DNA of 64,000 nucleotides from Kitasatospora sp. NBC_00374 (GTDB taxonomy: Bacteria; Actinomycetota; Actinomycetes; Streptomycetales; Streptomycetaceae): positions 6,741,001 to 6,805,000 of the forward strand of contig NZ_CP107964.1 of NCBI RefSeq assembly GCF_041434935.1, given 5' to 3'. A program made the position numbers and the translations under genes. Under the pieces are notes generated by a model. It made no database searches and had not been told where the DNA came from. It saw only the letters and a list, made by a program, of their open reading frames with translations. Below, piece by piece: positions 42,225-51,135 of this stretch (position 1 is its first letter; each line of letters starts with the position of its first letter).

Positions 42225-45080
42225 TCAGCCCGCGCCTCGGCCGGCGCTAGGGCCCGCGCTCGGGTCCGGCGCCCGGCCCAGCGCGGCCGCGGCGGCGTCC
42301 ACCACCTCGCCGGCGGTGAACACCTGTGCCCCGCTCAGGTCGGCCGCCGCGGCCCGGGCCAGGTCGAACGCCTGCTCGGCGGCCTCGGTCTGCCCGGCCG
42401 CGGCGAGGGCGATCGCCAGGTGGGCCTGGCCGACGACTCCGGTGAACACGTTGCCGACGGCCGCGGCGAGTTCGAGGGCGGATCTGAGCAGGGGCACGGC
42501 CTGCGCGGGGTTGCCCATCCGGACGTGGGCCACGCCGACCGAGACCATCGTCTCGGCGTCGGCGGAGATGTCACCGAACTCCCTGCTGAGCTCCAGCGAC
42601 CGCTCCAGGCACCGCAGGGCCTCGGCGTGGTTGCCGAGTTCCAGCTCGGCGCGGCCGAGGTTGTTCAGGACGGTCGTCTCGTGCTTGCGCAGCTCCGGCG
42701 GCCCGGCGAAGCGCAGCGCCCGCAGGAAGAACTCCCGTGCCTCCGTGTGCCGCTTCTGGATCTGCAGGACGATGCCGAGGGTGTTGGTGGTGGCCATCTG
42801 TCCGGCGATCTCGCCGTTGGCCTCCCGGATCGCGAGCGAGGCCTCCATGTGCTCCTGCGCCTGCGCCCAGTGCCCGAGCTGCATGTACGCGGCGCCCCGG
42901 CAGGTGAGCATGGTCGACTCGCCGGCCGGGTCGCCGGCGCTGCGGGCGCTGACCAGCCCGACCTCGGTCGTGGTCAGCCAGTCCTGCCACAGACTCCGGT
43001 GGTTGAAGTACGACCAGCCGTGCCCGGGGATCCGCCAGGCGACCGGGTGGAACCCGTACGTCGCGGCCGCCTCGGTGGCGCGCACCAGGTTGACCCGCTC
43101 GGTGTCGCACCAGCGCAGCGCGTCCGTGAGACCGGTGAAGCCGTGCGGCCGGTACCCGGGGTCGTCCGGCAGGCGCTCCGGCCGGCCGCGGCCGGGGAAG
43201 AGGGCGGCGTCGGCCTCGACCAGGCTGTCGAGGTACCAGCGGACGATCCGGCCGACGGCCTCCCGGCGGACGTCCGCGCTCTCCTCGGCCTCGGCCCGCT
43301 CGGCGGCGAAGTCCCGGAGCAGGTCGTGCAGTCGGTAGCGGTCCGGGCCGGTGCTGTCGAGCAGGCAGGCGTCCACCAGGTGTTCCAGCACCTGTTCGGT
43401 GCGGTCGAGCGGGTGGTCCAGCAGTGCGGCGGCGGCCCGCAGGCCGATGTCCGTGCCGGGCGCCAGCCCGAGCAGCCGGAAGGCGCGGGCGGGGGCGAGG
43501 CCGTCCGGGTTGTCGGGGGGCGGGAGTTGGGCGTAGCTCATCAGGAAGCTGGCGCGTACGGCGAGGTCCTCGACCCGCAGTTCGTCCAGCCGGCGGGTGT
43601 GGTCGGCGAGCCGGTCGGCGAGGGTCGTCACCTGCCAGGAGGGGCGCCCGGCCAGGCGGGCGGCGGCGATCCGCAGGGCCAGCGGGAGGCCCGCGCAGTG
43701 GCGCACCACCTCGGCGGTGGCCGCCGGCTCGGCGGCCGCCCGCTCGGGCCCGGCGATGGTGACGAAGAGCTCGTGCGCGTCCTGGTCGCCGAGGGTGGTC
43801 AGGTCGAGGTGGACGGCGCCCGCCAGGCCCGGGAGCCTGCGCCGTGCGGTCACCAGGGCGGCGCAGCCCGCCGAGCCCGGCAGCAGCGGACGGACCTGGG
43901 CGGCGTCCCGGGCGTTGTCCAGGACGACCAGGATCCGGCGGTCGGCGAGCAGGCTGCGGTAGCGGGCGGCGCGGGCGTCCTCGGTCACCGGGATGGCGTG
44001 CTCGGGCGTGCCCAGGTCGCGCAGGAAGCCGGCCAGTACCTCGCCGGGGTCGGCGGGCGCGTGGTGGACGCCGCGCAGGTCGACGTAGAGCTGCCCGTCC
44101 GGGAAGCCGTCGGCGACCCGGTGCGCGGTGCGGACGGCCAGGGTGGTCTTGCCGATGCCGCCGGGGCCGCTGACGGCCACCACCCGCAGCGCACCCGGCC
44201 CGGGGGCGCTGCCGGGGGACAACAGTGCGGCCAGCCGCTCCAGTTGGTCCCTCCGGCCGGTGAAGTCGGCGACGTCCCGGGGGAGTTGGGCCGGTGTGCC
44301 GGGGCCGGGACCGGCGGCCGGATCCTCCTCGGGCGGGGCGAGGATCTCCCGGTGGGCGGCCCGGGCGTCGGCGCCGGGCTCGACGCCCAGCTCCGCCACC
44401 AGCCGCCTGCGCAGCCGCTGGAACACCGCGAGCGCCTCGGCCTGGCGCCCGGATCGGTGCAGCGCCAGCATCAGCTGCCGGTGGAAGCCCTCCCGCAGCG
44501 GGTGTTCGGCGACCAGCGCGGTCAGCTCGCCGACCAGGGCGCTGTGCCCGCCGTCGCGCAGATCGGCCTCCAGCCGCCACTCCAGGACCTGGAGCCGCGA
44601 CTGCCGCCACTGCTCCAGCTCCGGTTCCAGCCGGGCCGCCGCGGGTTCGGCCAGCGCGACGCCGGTCAGCGGATCGCCGCGCCACAGGGCGAGGGCGGCG
44701 CGGGCGCGGCTGCCGACGGTCGCCCAGTCGCCCCGGCGGCGGGCGGCGTCCGCCGCGCCGACCAGGCCGGCGAAGACCAGCGCGTCCACCTCCTGCTCCC
44801 CGGCCTCGATCCGGTAGCCGGGCGGGTCCGCGCGCAGCCGGGCCGCGCCCTCCTCGCCGAGGGCGCGGCGCAGCCGGGTCACATGGTTGTGGACGGAGGC
44901 GGTCGCGCTCGCGGGCGGGTGCTCGCCCCAGAGCGCGGACTTCACGGCGTCCAGTGACACCGCGCGGTTGGCCCGGAGCAGCAGCACCGCCAGCAGCGCG
45001 CGGTTCTTCGGTGCGCCGAGCGCGAGTTCGCGCCCGGCCGCATCGTGCACCGTCAGAGCTCCGAGCAGGCCGAACCGCAT
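42225..45080 (-). CDS. SARP-family regulator with NB-ARC and TPR domains (AfsR-like)
   Basis: 951 residues from ATG 45080 (MRFGLLGALTVHDAAGREL). Residues 1-95 are the OmpR-type DNA-binding domain, about 100-245 the bacterial transcriptional activator domain (DALVFAGLVGAADAARRRGDW, LREGFHRQLMLALHRSGRQAEAL), followed by an NB-ARC ATPase (Walker A GPGGIGKTTLA near 305; ILVVLDNARD; CAGLPLALRIAA) and C-terminal TPRs (NTLGIVLQIQKRHTEA, NNLGRAELELGNHAEAL). It is the size and layout of AfsR-type antibiotic-pathway activators. It sits alone between cobL and lipoprotein genes, 13 kb from the biosynthetic operon at the right edge, so no target is obvious. Confidence 0.92.
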   Translation of the reverse strand: MRFGLLGALTVHDAAGRELALGAPKNRALLAVLLLRANRAVSLDAVKSALWGEHPPASATASVHNHVTRLRRALGEEGAARLRADPPGYRIEAGEQEVDALVFAGLVGAADAARRRGDWATVGSRARAALALWRGDPLTGVALAEPAAARLEPELEQWRQSRLQVLEWRLEADLRDGGHSALVGELTALVAEHPLREGFHRQLMLALHRSGRQAEALAVFQRLRRRLVAELGVEPGADARAAHREILAPPEEDPAAGPGPGTPAQLPRDVADFTGRRDQLERLAALLSPGSAPGPGALRVVAVSGPGGIGKTTLAVRTAHRVADGFPDGQLYVDLRGVHHAPADPGEVLAGFLRDLGTPEHAIPVTEDARAARYRSLLADRRILVVLDNARDAAQVRPLLPGSAGCAALVTARRRLPGLAGAVHLDLTTLGDQDAHELFVTIAGPERAAAEPAATAEVVRHCAGLPLALRIAAARLAGRPSWQVTTLADRLADHTRRLDELRVEDLAVRASFLMSYAQLPPPDNPDGLAPARAFRLLGLAPGTDIGLRAAAALLDHPLDRTEQVLEHLVDACLLDSTGPDRYRLHDLLRDFAAERAEAEESADVRREAVGRIVRWYLDSLVEADAALFPGRGRPERLPDDPGYRPHGFTGLTDALRWCDTERVNLVRATEAAATYGFHPVAWRIPGHGWSYFNHRSLWQDWLTTTEVGLVSARSAGDPAGESTMLTCRGAAYMQLGHWAQAQEHMEASLAIREANGEIAGQMATTNTLGIVLQIQKRHTEAREFFLRALRFAGPPELRKHETTVLNNLGRAELELGNHAEALRCLERSLELSREFGDISADAETMVSVGVAHVRMGNPAQAVPLLRSALELAAAVGNVFTGVVGQAHLAIALAAAGQTEAAEQAFDLARAAAADLSGAQVFTAGEVVDAAAAALGRAPDPSAGPSAGRGAG

Positions 45081-45186
45081 CCGTGCCCCCGTTTCCGAGG
45101 CGGCCGGTGTCCGCCTGCCGCCGATCGAGTCCGGCGACATGCTAGAGCGTGTGCGCGGGTGCCCGGGGCCGGTGGTCGCCTGTCGG

Positions 45187-45699
45187 TCAGGCCTGCCAGT
45201 GCGGCTTGCCGCTGACCATGCGGCAGGTGAGCATCCGTCCGCTGGCGTCGTGGGTGCTGCGTCCGAGGTCGGCGTTGCGGCAGAACTGTCCGGCCTGGTA
45301 GCAGTTGCCCGCGTTGGAGACGATCTCGCAGCCGCCGGCCGGGGCGGGGTCGCCGGTGCGGGGCGGTTCGGCGGTCTGGGTGGTGACCTTCGGCGTCGGG
45401 GCCTTGGTGGTGGGCCGGGCGGCCGGCGTGGTGACCGCGGCCGGCGGGGTGACCTCGGCGGCGGTCGGCGACGGCGTCGGGGTGGGGCTCGCCGAGGGCG
45501 AGGGCGAGGGCGAAGGCGACGGCGACGGCGAGGGGGAGGCCGAGGGGGAGGGCGCGGCGCTGGAGGAGACGGCGGCGGCCGGGGTGCCGCCGGTGTCGCC
45601 GGGGGCCGGGTCGCAGCCGGTCAGGGCGAAGGCGGCGGCCAGGACGAGGCCCGAGAGGGCGGCGAGACGTCGGTGGCCCGCGCGGATGGGTGAGGGCAT
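45187..45699 (-). CDS. Lipoprotein with Ser-Pro repeat linker and Cys-rich domain
   Basis: 170 residues. A lipoprotein signal (LAALSGLVLAAAFALTGC) precedes a ~40-residue SPSPSPSP-type linker and a C-terminal domain with four cysteines (GGCEIVSNAGNCYQAGQFC…LTCRMVSGKPHW), a pattern I recall in many secreted streptomycete proteins. The linker is encoded by a tandem GAGGGC/GAAGGC-like repeat at about 45480-45560 that could slip in replication. The C-terminal domain probably binds a ligand in the wall; function unknown. Confidence 0.75.
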   Translation of the reverse strand: MPSPIRAGHRRLAALSGLVLAAAFALTGCDPAPGDTGGTPAAAVSSSAAPSPSASPSPSPSPSPSPSPSASPTPTPSPTAAEVTPPAAVTTPAARPTTKAPTPKVTTQTAEPPRTGDPAPAGGCEIVSNAGNCYQAGQFCRNADLGRSTHDASGRMLTCRMVSGKPHWQA

Positions 45700-45819
45700 G
45701 GGTGTGGAAGGCTCCGTTCCGGCAGGGGTGGGCAGGCCGGTGAGTCAACCAGAGCCGTGCCGCCGTGTTCACGCTTCCGGCACGGAACTCCCATACGTTG
45801 GCAAACCGATACCGTTCCG

Positions 45820-47178
45820 TCACGGTCGGTAGGGGAGCTGCGGGACGTCGTAGCAGGCGCTCGCCAGGTCGGGGACCTGGGTCACCCAGCCGCCCCGGCC
45901 GCCGAAGGCGCCGTCCTGCCAGCGGGCGGCGTTCAGGCAGGCGAGGGTCGGGCCGGTGGGCCGGGGCTGCGGGGTGAAGTCGGTGGGGACCAGCAGCCCG
46001 TGCGCGTCGTACGGTTCGGTGCGGTTCATGAACCGCTCGACGCAGGCCCGGGTGAGTGCGGTGCCGCAGGAGTCCATCGCGTCGGTCAGCCAGCGGGCCG
46101 CCGCCCAGCCCTCCAGCTCCCACGCGGAGAGCTGGTCCTCGCGCTCCGGGTAGTAGCGGGCCATCCCCGCGCGGAACTCGGCCACCGAGGGGTGTCCGGT
46201 GTCCTCGTAGTTGCGGGACTCGGACGTCGCCCACAGGTTGTTGCGGCAGTTCGGGGAGTCCCGGTAGTCGGTGCGCACCGCCTCGGACCAGTTCTGCACG
46301 TTGGTGACCTTGGCGGACAGCCGGACCCCCGCCGCGTCCAGCGCCTGGCACAGCGCGGCGTTGCCCCGGCTGTCCATGGCGTCGAAGAGCAGCTCGGTGC
46401 CGTCGGCCTTCAGGGCGGCGGCCACCGTCTGGAAGCCCGGCAGCGCGAGGTCCACGCTCAGGCTCAGCACCCGGTACCCCTCGGCCCGCAGCCCCTCCTC
46501 CAACTGCCGGGCGTAGCGGGCGGAGTCGGCCTGGTTGTACGAGACCACCGCGGCGCTGCGGGCCCCCAGCCGCTCCTTGAAGAAGCGGTAGATCTCGGTG
46601 CTCTGGTACAGCACGCCGTCCCAGCCGACCGTACGGCCGTCCCGCGGCGAGGCCGAGCCGTAGATGCTGAACAGGTGCGGCCAGCGGTCGTACGCCGTGC
46701 CGATCGGCTGGCCGCCAACGTCGGGGACCTGGTGCGCGTCGACGTACGGGGCGCCCGCGTAGTCCAGGACGCTCCCCGCGACCAGCGCGAACACCTTCTC
46801 CTGGTCGACCAGCCGGTGGACGCAGTCCCGGTTGCCGAGGCCGCTGCCGCCGTCGTCGCAGGTCAGCAGCCGCACCGTACGCCCGTGCAGACCGCCCCGG
46901 TCGGCGAGGGCGCGGAAGAAGGCGAGGGCGCCGAAGTGCGGGCCGGCGAAGGTCTCGCCGCCGACCGGGCTGGTCAGGGAGGTGATGATGCCGACCCGGA
47001 TCTCCTGCGCCGTCACCCCGGTGTCGGTGGCGAGGTCCGGCGCGCTCCCCCCGGAGCCGAACGCACTCTCCGGCAGCCGGCTGCCGCAGGCCGCCGTCAG
47101 CAACAGCAGCAGCGCGAGGGCGGCGGCGGCCGGGCGCCGCCCGACCACCGCCGCCCGACCGGTACGGCTCAGCTGCAC
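45820..47178 (-). CDS. ABC transporter substrate-binding lipoprotein, branched-chain-amino-acid/amide type
   Basis: 452 residues from GTG 47178, overlapping the preceding lipoprotein gene by 10 bp. The lipoprotein signal is ALALLLLLTAACGS. The periplasmic-binding-protein type I fold appears: EIRVGIITSLTSPVGGETFAG, LLTCDDGGSGLGNRDCVHRLVDQEKVFALVAGS, and SAAVVSYNQADSARYARQLEEGL. This is the LivK-like group that feeds LivHMGF importers; the matching permease and ATPases are just across the divergent promoter. Six or more cysteines suggest disulfides. The ligand is not inferable; it need not be an amino acid. Confidence 0.88.
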   Translation of the reverse strand: MQLSRTGRAAVVGRRPAAAALALLLLLTAACGSRLPESAFGSGGSAPDLATDTGVTAQEIRVGIITSLTSPVGGETFAGPHFGALAFFRALADRGGLHGRTVRLLTCDDGGSGLGNRDCVHRLVDQEKVFALVAGSVLDYAGAPYVDAHQVPDVGGQPIGTAYDRWPHLFSIYGSASPRDGRTVGWDGVLYQSTEIYRFFKERLGARSAAVVSYNQADSARYARQLEEGLRAEGYRVLSLSVDLALPGFQTVAAALKADGTELLFDAMDSRGNAALCQALDAAGVRLSAKVTNVQNWSEAVRTDYRDSPNCRNNLWATSESRNYEDTGHPSVAEFRAGMARYYPEREDQLSAWELEGWAAARWLTDAMDSCGTALTRACVERFMNRTEPYDAHGLLVPTDFTPQPRPTGPTLACLNAARWQDGAFGGRGGWVTQVPDLASACYDVPQLPYRP

Positions 47179-47804
47179 CCGGGCACCGGGGAGGTGTTCC
47201 CGGAGAGGCTGACCAGGCCGCACAGGGTGGAGGTGGACACCTTCCAGGTGCCGTTCTCCAGGACGGCCTGGCCGGTGGCGTCCGGCTGGACGACCGCGCC
47301 GTCCAGGGACAGCGAGTACGTCACCGTGGCCGTGGTCGGCGAGGTGAACTCCACCTTGCTCACCGTCGCCTTCACCTGGCCGACCCGGGGGTCGGCGGCG
47401 AAGCCCTGGAGCACCGGGACGAGCTGCTCGCCGTTCTGCAGCAGCGTGGCCTTGTCGGCGAGCGCCGTCGCCGGGTCGAAGAACTTCTCCCAGGTGGCCG
47501 TCACCTGGGTGGTGGCCCCGGCCACGTCGGCGGGCGCGCTGCCCGAGGCGGACGGCGACACCTCGACGGACACGGAGGCGGAGCCGGACGCCGAGATCGA
47601 GACGGACACCTCCGGGCTGCCGCTGGAGCCGCCGCTCGAACTGCTGCTGCTGCAGCCCGCCGCGAGCAGGACGGCCAGCGCGGCGCCGGTCAGCCGGACG
47701 GCCGCACCCGTCCGTGGCGTCCGGGCGTTCGGCCCGCCGCCGTCCGGGTGGGGCCGCGGGCCGGTGGCGACGGCGGGCCGGTGGTCCGTGTGCCTGGTGC
47801 GCAT
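47169..47804 (-). CDS. Mtb12-like lipoprotein (NTF2-like domain)
   Basis: 211 residues from ATG 47804 with GAGAG 4-8 bp upstream. A long N-terminal region (TRHTDHRPAVATGPRPHPDGG) precedes the lipoprotein signal TGAALAVLLAAGC, then a Ser/Gly tether and a beta-rich domain (TWEKFFDPATALADKATLLQ, KATVSKVEFTSPTTATVTYS, AVLENGTWKVSTSTLCGLVS) like the C-terminal domain of the mycobacterial antigen Mtb12. It is the first gene of a two-gene unit with the substrate-binding protein, hinting that it assists that importer. Confidence 0.72.
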   Translation of the reverse strand: MRTRHTDHRPAVATGPRPHPDGGGPNARTPRTGAAVRLTGAALAVLLAAGCSSSSSSGGSSGSPEVSVSISASGSASVSVEVSPSASGSAPADVAGATTQVTATWEKFFDPATALADKATLLQNGEQLVPVLQGFAADPRVGQVKATVSKVEFTSPTTATVTYSLSLDGAVVQPDATGQAVLENGTWKVSTSTLCGLVSLSGNTSPVPGCS

Positions 47805-48006
47805 TGCTCTCTCACCGCGTTCTTCCCGACCTGACGGCCCGTCCACCCCGCCGGCCCCGGTCGCTCGGTTGGCTGCCCGGCCGATCGGTCCGGACTGCGG
47901 CGTGATGTGCCGCACGGGACACTATGAGGGACGATCCGTGGACAACTCGCAATATGACGGTCAGAAACCGCAAATCGGATATCCAGTGCCGCCGGGGAAA
48001 GGTCCC
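47805..48006. promoter_or_regulatory. Divergent promoter region of the two importer operons
   Basis: A 202-bp region between the lipoprotein/SBP unit (minus) and the permease/ATPase unit (plus). It becomes AT-rich at 47940-47990. GGAAAGG at about 47996-48002 is the ribosome site of the plus gene. No operator was recognised. Confidence 0.5.
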
Positions 48007-48480
48007 ATGACGCGCTTGCACCTGCGGACCGCCGCCCGGACGCTGCGCGACCGCCCCGGCTGGCCGCTCCTCGTCGCCGGACTCCTGCTCTGCCTGCTCG
48101 GCTGGTACGGCGTGTCCGGTGAGAACCTCACCGCCCGTCAGCTGCCCTACCTTGCCTCCGGCACCGCCCCCGGTACCGCGCTCCTCGCGGCCGGCGCGGT
48201 CCTGCTCGGCGGCCGCCGAGCCGAGCCGCCGCCCGGCGGCCCGACCGACCACCGGGTGGACCAGCTCTACGCCCTGCTCACCGCCGAGGCCGCCGAGGCC
48301 GCGACACCGGCCGACGGCCCACCGCTCGCCGTCCCGCAGGGCACGCTCTACCACCGCCCCGGCTGCCCGCTCGTGGCAGGCAAACCGCAGGCCGCCCCGG
48401 TCGACCCGGCCACCGTGCACGAGCGCGCCCTCACCCCCTGCCCGGTCTGCGACCCCGGGCCGCCGGCGACGGACGGCTGA
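48007..48480 (+). CDS. Small membrane protein with C-terminal Cys motif, in the importer operon
   Basis: 157 residues from ATG 48007. Two membrane helices (about 19-38, PLLVAGLLLCLLGWYGVSG; about 50-66, APGTALLAAGAVLLGG) and a cytoplasmic tail ending in a possible zinc- or redox-active cluster: RPGCPLV near 121 and TPCPVC near 147-150. The tail resembles the short Cys modules that follow a YHRPGC-type motif in other proteins of this kind. It is followed after 4 bp by the permease gene, so it is probably an accessory membrane component. No assigned family. Confidence 0.72.
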   Translation: MTRLHLRTAARTLRDRPGWPLLVAGLLLCLLGWYGVSGENLTARQLPYLASGTAPGTALLAAGAVLLGGRRAEPPPGGPTDHRVDQLYALLTAEAAEAATPADGPPLAVPQGTLYHRPGCPLVAGKPQAAPVDPATVHERALTPCPVCDPGPPATDG

Positions 48481-48484
48481 CCCG

Positions 48485-50389
48485 GTGGCCGACGCCCTCG
48501 GACTCAGCCTCGACCTCCTGCTCGCCGGACTCTCCGTCGGCAGCGCCGCCGCGCTCAGCGGCGTCGGACTGATCGTCACCTACCGGGCCACCGGCGTGCT
48601 CAACCTCGCCCAGGGCGCCCAGGCGATGCTCATCGCCTACCTGCTGCGGGAACTCGTCGTGGTCCGGCACTGGCCGCTCGCCCTCGCCGCCGTCTGCTGC
48701 CTGCTGGTGGCCGCGCCCGCCCTCGGCGTGCTGCTGGAACTGGCCGTCTTCCGCCCCCTGCAACGGCGCGGCGCCGGCCCCGCCGAGACCCTGGTCGCCG
48801 CCGTCGGCGTGTTCGTCCTGCTGATCGGCGCCGCCGTGCTGATCTGGGGCACCACCCCGTTCGGCGACGCGCCGGCCCTCGCCCCCGCCACCGTGCTCGC
48901 CCGCCCCGGCGGACACCCGCTGCGCCTGGACACCCTGGCCCAACTCGCCGGCGTCCTGCTGCTCACCGGCACCGTCGCCCTCGTCACCCGGCACACCGGC
49001 CTCGGCGTCCGGCTGCGCGCCGTGGTCGACAACCGGCGCCTGGCAGGCCTCGCCGGCATCGACGCCGACCGGGTCTCGGCCGGCGGCTGGGCCTTCGGCT
49101 CCTTCACCGCCGGGCTGGTCGGGGTCCTGCTCGCCCCGTACCTGCTGCTCGACCCGTACGGGCTGCCGCTGCTCGTCCTGGAGACCATGGCCGTGGCCGT
49201 CGCCGCCCGGCTGCGCAGCCTGCCCGTCGCGGTCGCCACCGGTCTCGTCCTCGGCGTCATGCAGAGCGAGTTCACCCGCTGGCGCCCGCCCGGCCAGCTC
49301 CTCCCGCTGGCCCAGGCGATGCAGGCCAACCTGTTCGTGGTGGCGCTGCTGGTCGCCGCCCTGCTGCCGTGGCGCGGCGCCCTCGGCGCCGACCGCGGCA
49401 TTCCCGTCCCGCACCGCGGCAGCGCGCCCGCGGGCGCGAAGGCCGCCTGTCTGCTCCTGCTGCTGCTGCCGCTCTGGTTCCGCGCCGACGACCTGCGGCA
49501 CGCCCTCGCGGTGCCCGCGCTCGCCCTGGTGCTGCTCTCCACCGTCGTGGTCACCGGCTACGGCGGCCAGGTCTCGCTCGGCCAGGCCGGGTACGCGGGC
49601 ATCGGCGGCCTCGGCACCGCCCTGCTGCTCTCCGGCCGGGTGCCCGGCCTGCCGGCCCTGCCCGCGGTGCCCGCGCTGCTGCTCGCGGTGGCCGCCGCCG
49701 TCCCGTTCGGCCTGCTCACCGGCTGGCCCGCGATCCGCCGGCGCGGCCTGGCGCTCGCCCTGACCACCCTCGCCGTCGGCACCGCGCTCAGCCGCCTGGT
49801 GTTCGAGCAGCCGTACGCCACCAGCGGCCTGGACCTCGCCGGCGGGGCCGTGCTGCCCGGCGGCGACCGGACCCTGTACGTGCTGGAGCTGGCGCTGCTC
49901 GGCGCCGCCCTGCTGCTCGTCCGCAACCTGCACCGGGGGCGGCTCGGCCGTGCCCTGACGGCGCTCGGCGACCACCAGGCGGCCGCCGCCGCCGCCGGGG
50001 TCGACGTACCCAGGCTCAAGCTGCTGCTCTTCATGGCCGGCGCCGGCGTCGCGGCCCTCGGCGGCGCCCTGACCACCCTGGCCGGCCAGTCCTTCGACCC
50101 GAACGCCTACGACCCCGTCCGCGGGCTGCTGTGGTTCGCCGCCGCCGTGGTCGCCGGGGTGGACAGCGCGGCCGGCGCGGTCGCCGCGGCCGCCGCGCTC
50201 ACCGCACTGGACACCCTGGCCGGCGTCGGCGTCTCCGCCGTGGTGGTCGGCGCCGGGGCGGTCGCGATCGGCCGCCTGCCCGGCGGCCTGGCCGGCCTCG
50301 CCCGCGCGCGCCGCGCCGCGCCCCCGCGGGCCCTCACCCCGCTCGGCCGGCGGATCCGCGCCCGCCTGCCGGACGGCGGCCCCCGATGA
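48485..50389 (+). CDS. ABC transporter permease, fused LivH-LivM type
   Basis: 634 residues from GTG 48485, 4 bp after the preceding stop, so translation is probably coupled. The N-terminal half is LivH-like (SLDLLLAGLSVGSAAALSGVGLIVTYRATGVLNLAQGA) and the C-terminal half LivM-like (VVTGYGGQVSLGQAGYAGIGG, RRRGLALALTTLAVGTALSRL). Each half supplies one transmembrane domain of a branched-chain-amino-acid-type importer, so the fusion provides the whole channel. The LivG gene starts inside its stop region (ATGA overlap). Confidence 0.92.
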   Translation: MADALGLSLDLLLAGLSVGSAAALSGVGLIVTYRATGVLNLAQGAQAMLIAYLLRELVVVRHWPLALAAVCCLLVAAPALGVLLELAVFRPLQRRGAGPAETLVAAVGVFVLLIGAAVLIWGTTPFGDAPALAPATVLARPGGHPLRLDTLAQLAGVLLLTGTVALVTRHTGLGVRLRAVVDNRRLAGLAGIDADRVSAGGWAFGSFTAGLVGVLLAPYLLLDPYGLPLLVLETMAVAVAARLRSLPVAVATGLVLGVMQSEFTRWRPPGQLLPLAQAMQANLFVVALLVAALLPWRGALGADRGIPVPHRGSAPAGAKAACLLLLLLPLWFRADDLRHALAVPALALVLLSTVVVTGYGGQVSLGQAGYAGIGGLGTALLLSGRVPGLPALPAVPALLLAVAAAVPFGLLTGWPAIRRRGLALALTTLAVGTALSRLVFEQPYATSGLDLAGGAVLPGGDRTLYVLELALLGAALLLVRNLHRGRLGRALTALGDHQAAAAAAGVDVPRLKLLLFMAGAGVAALGGALTTLAGQSFDPNAYDPVRGLLWFAAAVVAGVDSAAGAVAAAAALTALDTLAGVGVSAVVVGAGAVAIGRLPGGLAGLARARRAAPPRALTPLGRRIRARLPDGGPR

Positions 50390-51135
50390 CCGCCGGCCTG
50401 ACGGCCTCCGGCCTGGTACGGCGGTTCGGCGGCGCGACCGCCGTCGACGGGGTCGGCCTCGACGTGCCGCCCGGCCGGATCACCGCCGTCGTCGGACCCA
50501 ACGGCGCCGGCAAGAGCACCCTCTTCGACTGCCTCGGCGGCGCCACCCGGGCCGACGAGGGACGGGTCCTGCTCGACGGCCGCGACATCACCCGCCTGCC
50601 CGACCACGCCCGGGCCCGGCTCGGCCTCGCCCGCACCTTCCAACAGCCCGCCGTCTTCCCCGGCCTGACGGTCGCCGAGAACGTCCGGGTCGGCGCCGAG
50701 CAGCGCGCCGGCGGCAGCGTCCGCGGACTGCTCGGCCTCCCCGCGCCCGGCCGGACCGCCGCCCGCACCGCCACCCGGCGGGCCCTTCGCCTGCTCGGCC
50801 TCGACGCCGTCGCCGACCGGCCCGCCGCCGACCTCCCCGCCGGCGTGCTGCGCCTGCTCGAACTCGCCCGGGCCCTGGCCGCCGACCCCCGCGTCCTGCT
50901 GCTCGACGAACCGACCGCCGGGCTGGACACCGACCAGACCGGCCACCTCGCCCTCGTCCTGCGCGCCCTCGCGGCCGACGGCCTGGCCGTCCTGCTGGTC
51001 GAGCACGACGCCGAACTGGTCGCCGAACTCGCCGACACCGTCTATGTGCTGGCCGCCGGCCGGGTCGTCCTCGCGGGCCCGCCCCGGACGGTGCTCGCCG
51101 ACCCGCGGGTCACCGGCCTGTGGGGCACGGCGTGA
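50386..51135 (+). CDS. ABC transporter ATPase, LivG-like
   Basis: 249 residues from ATG 50386, overlapping the permease stop by 4 bp. Walker A is GPNGAGKST, Walker B LLLDEPTAGLD, and the switch His is in LLVEHDAELV. The ABC signature is degenerate: LPAGVLRLLELARAL where LSGGQ or LSYGQ is expected. Its partner LivF has the reverse defect (see there). It forms a heterodimer with LivF on the fused permease. Confidence 0.92.
   Translation: MTAGLTASGLVRRFGGATAVDGVGLDVPPGRITAVVGPNGAGKSTLFDCLGGATRADEGRVLLDGRDITRLPDHARARLGLARTFQQPAVFPGLTVAENVRVGAEQRAGGSVRGLLGLPAPGRTAARTATRRALRLLGLDAVADRPAADLPAGVLRLLELARALAADPRVLLLDEPTAGLDTDQTGHLALVLRALAADGLAVLLVEHDAELVAELADTVYVLAAGRVVLAGPPRTVLADPRVTGLWGTA

Noticed and set aside
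41928..44957. Long plus-strand open frame opposite the SARP gene
   Set aside because: Antisense shadow with Gly/Arg/Val bias; the minus strand encodes clear HTH, NB-ARC and TPR motifs.
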